Positions 63,561-64,000 of a stretch of DNA of 64,000 nucleotides are shown piece by piece. This DNA is from Apostichopus japonicus. Its lineage: Eukaryota; Echinodermata; Holothuroidea; Aspidochirotida; Stichopodidae. Position numbers and translations under genes: made by a program. A model generated the notes under the pieces. It was given only the letters and a program-made list of their open reading frames with translations. It had not been told where the DNA came from and did not search any database. The DNA is taken from the NCBI RefSeq assembly GCF_037975245.1, contig NC_092580.1, forward strand, positions 28,611,501 to 28,675,500, read 5' to 3'. The stretch's first letter is position 1; each line of letters starts with the position of its first letter.

Positions 63561-64000
63561 TAGCTTGGTAAATAACAGAATATAGAGGGCAAAAAGAGGT
63601 ATAGTGAAATTTCATGTTTAAACAAAATTCCCACCTTGTTTTGCACAGTCTTCACCCTACGCCTACATTAAAGTAGTTCTGCTAGCCTATCAACAGGATA
63701 TATATTGTAAGGTTTTCATTGCAACTTGACTTTTTTTCCTGACCAACCAGTAGCCACTAGATTTCAAAGTGACACTATAGTTCACAATCTAGTTTTTTTA
63801 CTTGTTTACTTTCATAGGTTGTCTGCATGGCTGACCCTAAAAAATTGATCAAAGAACTTTCTATTTGTACCAAATCATAATATTACTTGGATTTTTGAGT
63901 TTTGAAGAAAGAAAAACCCAAGTTCTTAGAAGAAGACACAAACCCAACAACCATCATCATTGGTCTGTGTGATAGAGATGACAAACAGATAGGGAACATC

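Larger units (their letters stand above)
60717..64000. other. CADPS intron reaching the right edge
   Basis: No upstream CADPS exon recognised. On the minus strand, GTAAAGCGCCTTAGAGCAAT...GGCGCTATAGAAATTTG followed by ATAATAATA at 60781-60848 resembles another L2-type 3' tail. It also holds (TA)n at 61408-61436, the tRNA-like sequence, a GTGTATA tract, a 46-bp duplication and the ~175-bp array. Confidence 0.6.

Overview
The window is eukaryotic, AT-rich and intron-heavy. It contains one confidently identified gene and a dense background of repeats. On the minus strand lies the 3' two-thirds to three-quarters of a CADPS/CAPS (calcium-dependent activator protein for secretion; UNC-31 family) gene. 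I reconstructed 23 exons that join in a consistent reading frame from 60716 down to a stop codon at 12787, giving about 983 residues. Two additional in-frame microexons (30 and 24 nt) are candidate alternatively spliced cassettes. The N-terminal exons lie beyond the right edge of the window. The repeat types (an L2-like LINE end with a TTATTA tail, hAT-type elements starting CAGGG, large satellite and VNTR arrays) together with the close match to animal CADPS suggest a marine invertebrate, perhaps an echinoderm or other deuterostome. The organism is inference only.

Layout. 1-7130: two arrays of the same ~179-bp satellite in opposite orientation, separated by ~3.5 kb that contains a complete non-autonomous hAT-like element with a perfect 8-bp target duplication. 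7131-12786: intergenic region downstream of CADPS with no clear gene; it holds one exon-like 66-bp block at 7414-7479 and simple repeats. 12787-60716: CADPS exons and introns. The encoded order is N-terminal helical region, C2 domain, PH domain, MUN/MHD1-type region and acidic C-terminus. 60717-64000: intron upstream of the first visible exon, with a tRNA-like sequence, AT and GTGTATA microsatellites and a ~175-bp tandem repeat.

The introns hold most of the unusual structure: a ~3-kb TIR element (17773-20835) with a second hAT-type element nested in it (17980-18291, perfect 8-bp TSD); a 35-bp perfect hairpin inserted in one copy of a tandem repeat with a 7-bp target duplication; a decayed out-of-order duplicate of a MUN-region CADPS exon (40731-40906); VNTR arrays of 18, 37, 49, 57, 72 and 118 bp; and several short CTGANGA...CGAAA stem-loop motifs that resemble degenerate hammerhead-ribozyme cores. 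No prokaryotic features, CRISPR arrays or operons are present. I found no new multi-gene system. The best leads are the small mobile structures, the microexons and the exon duplicate.
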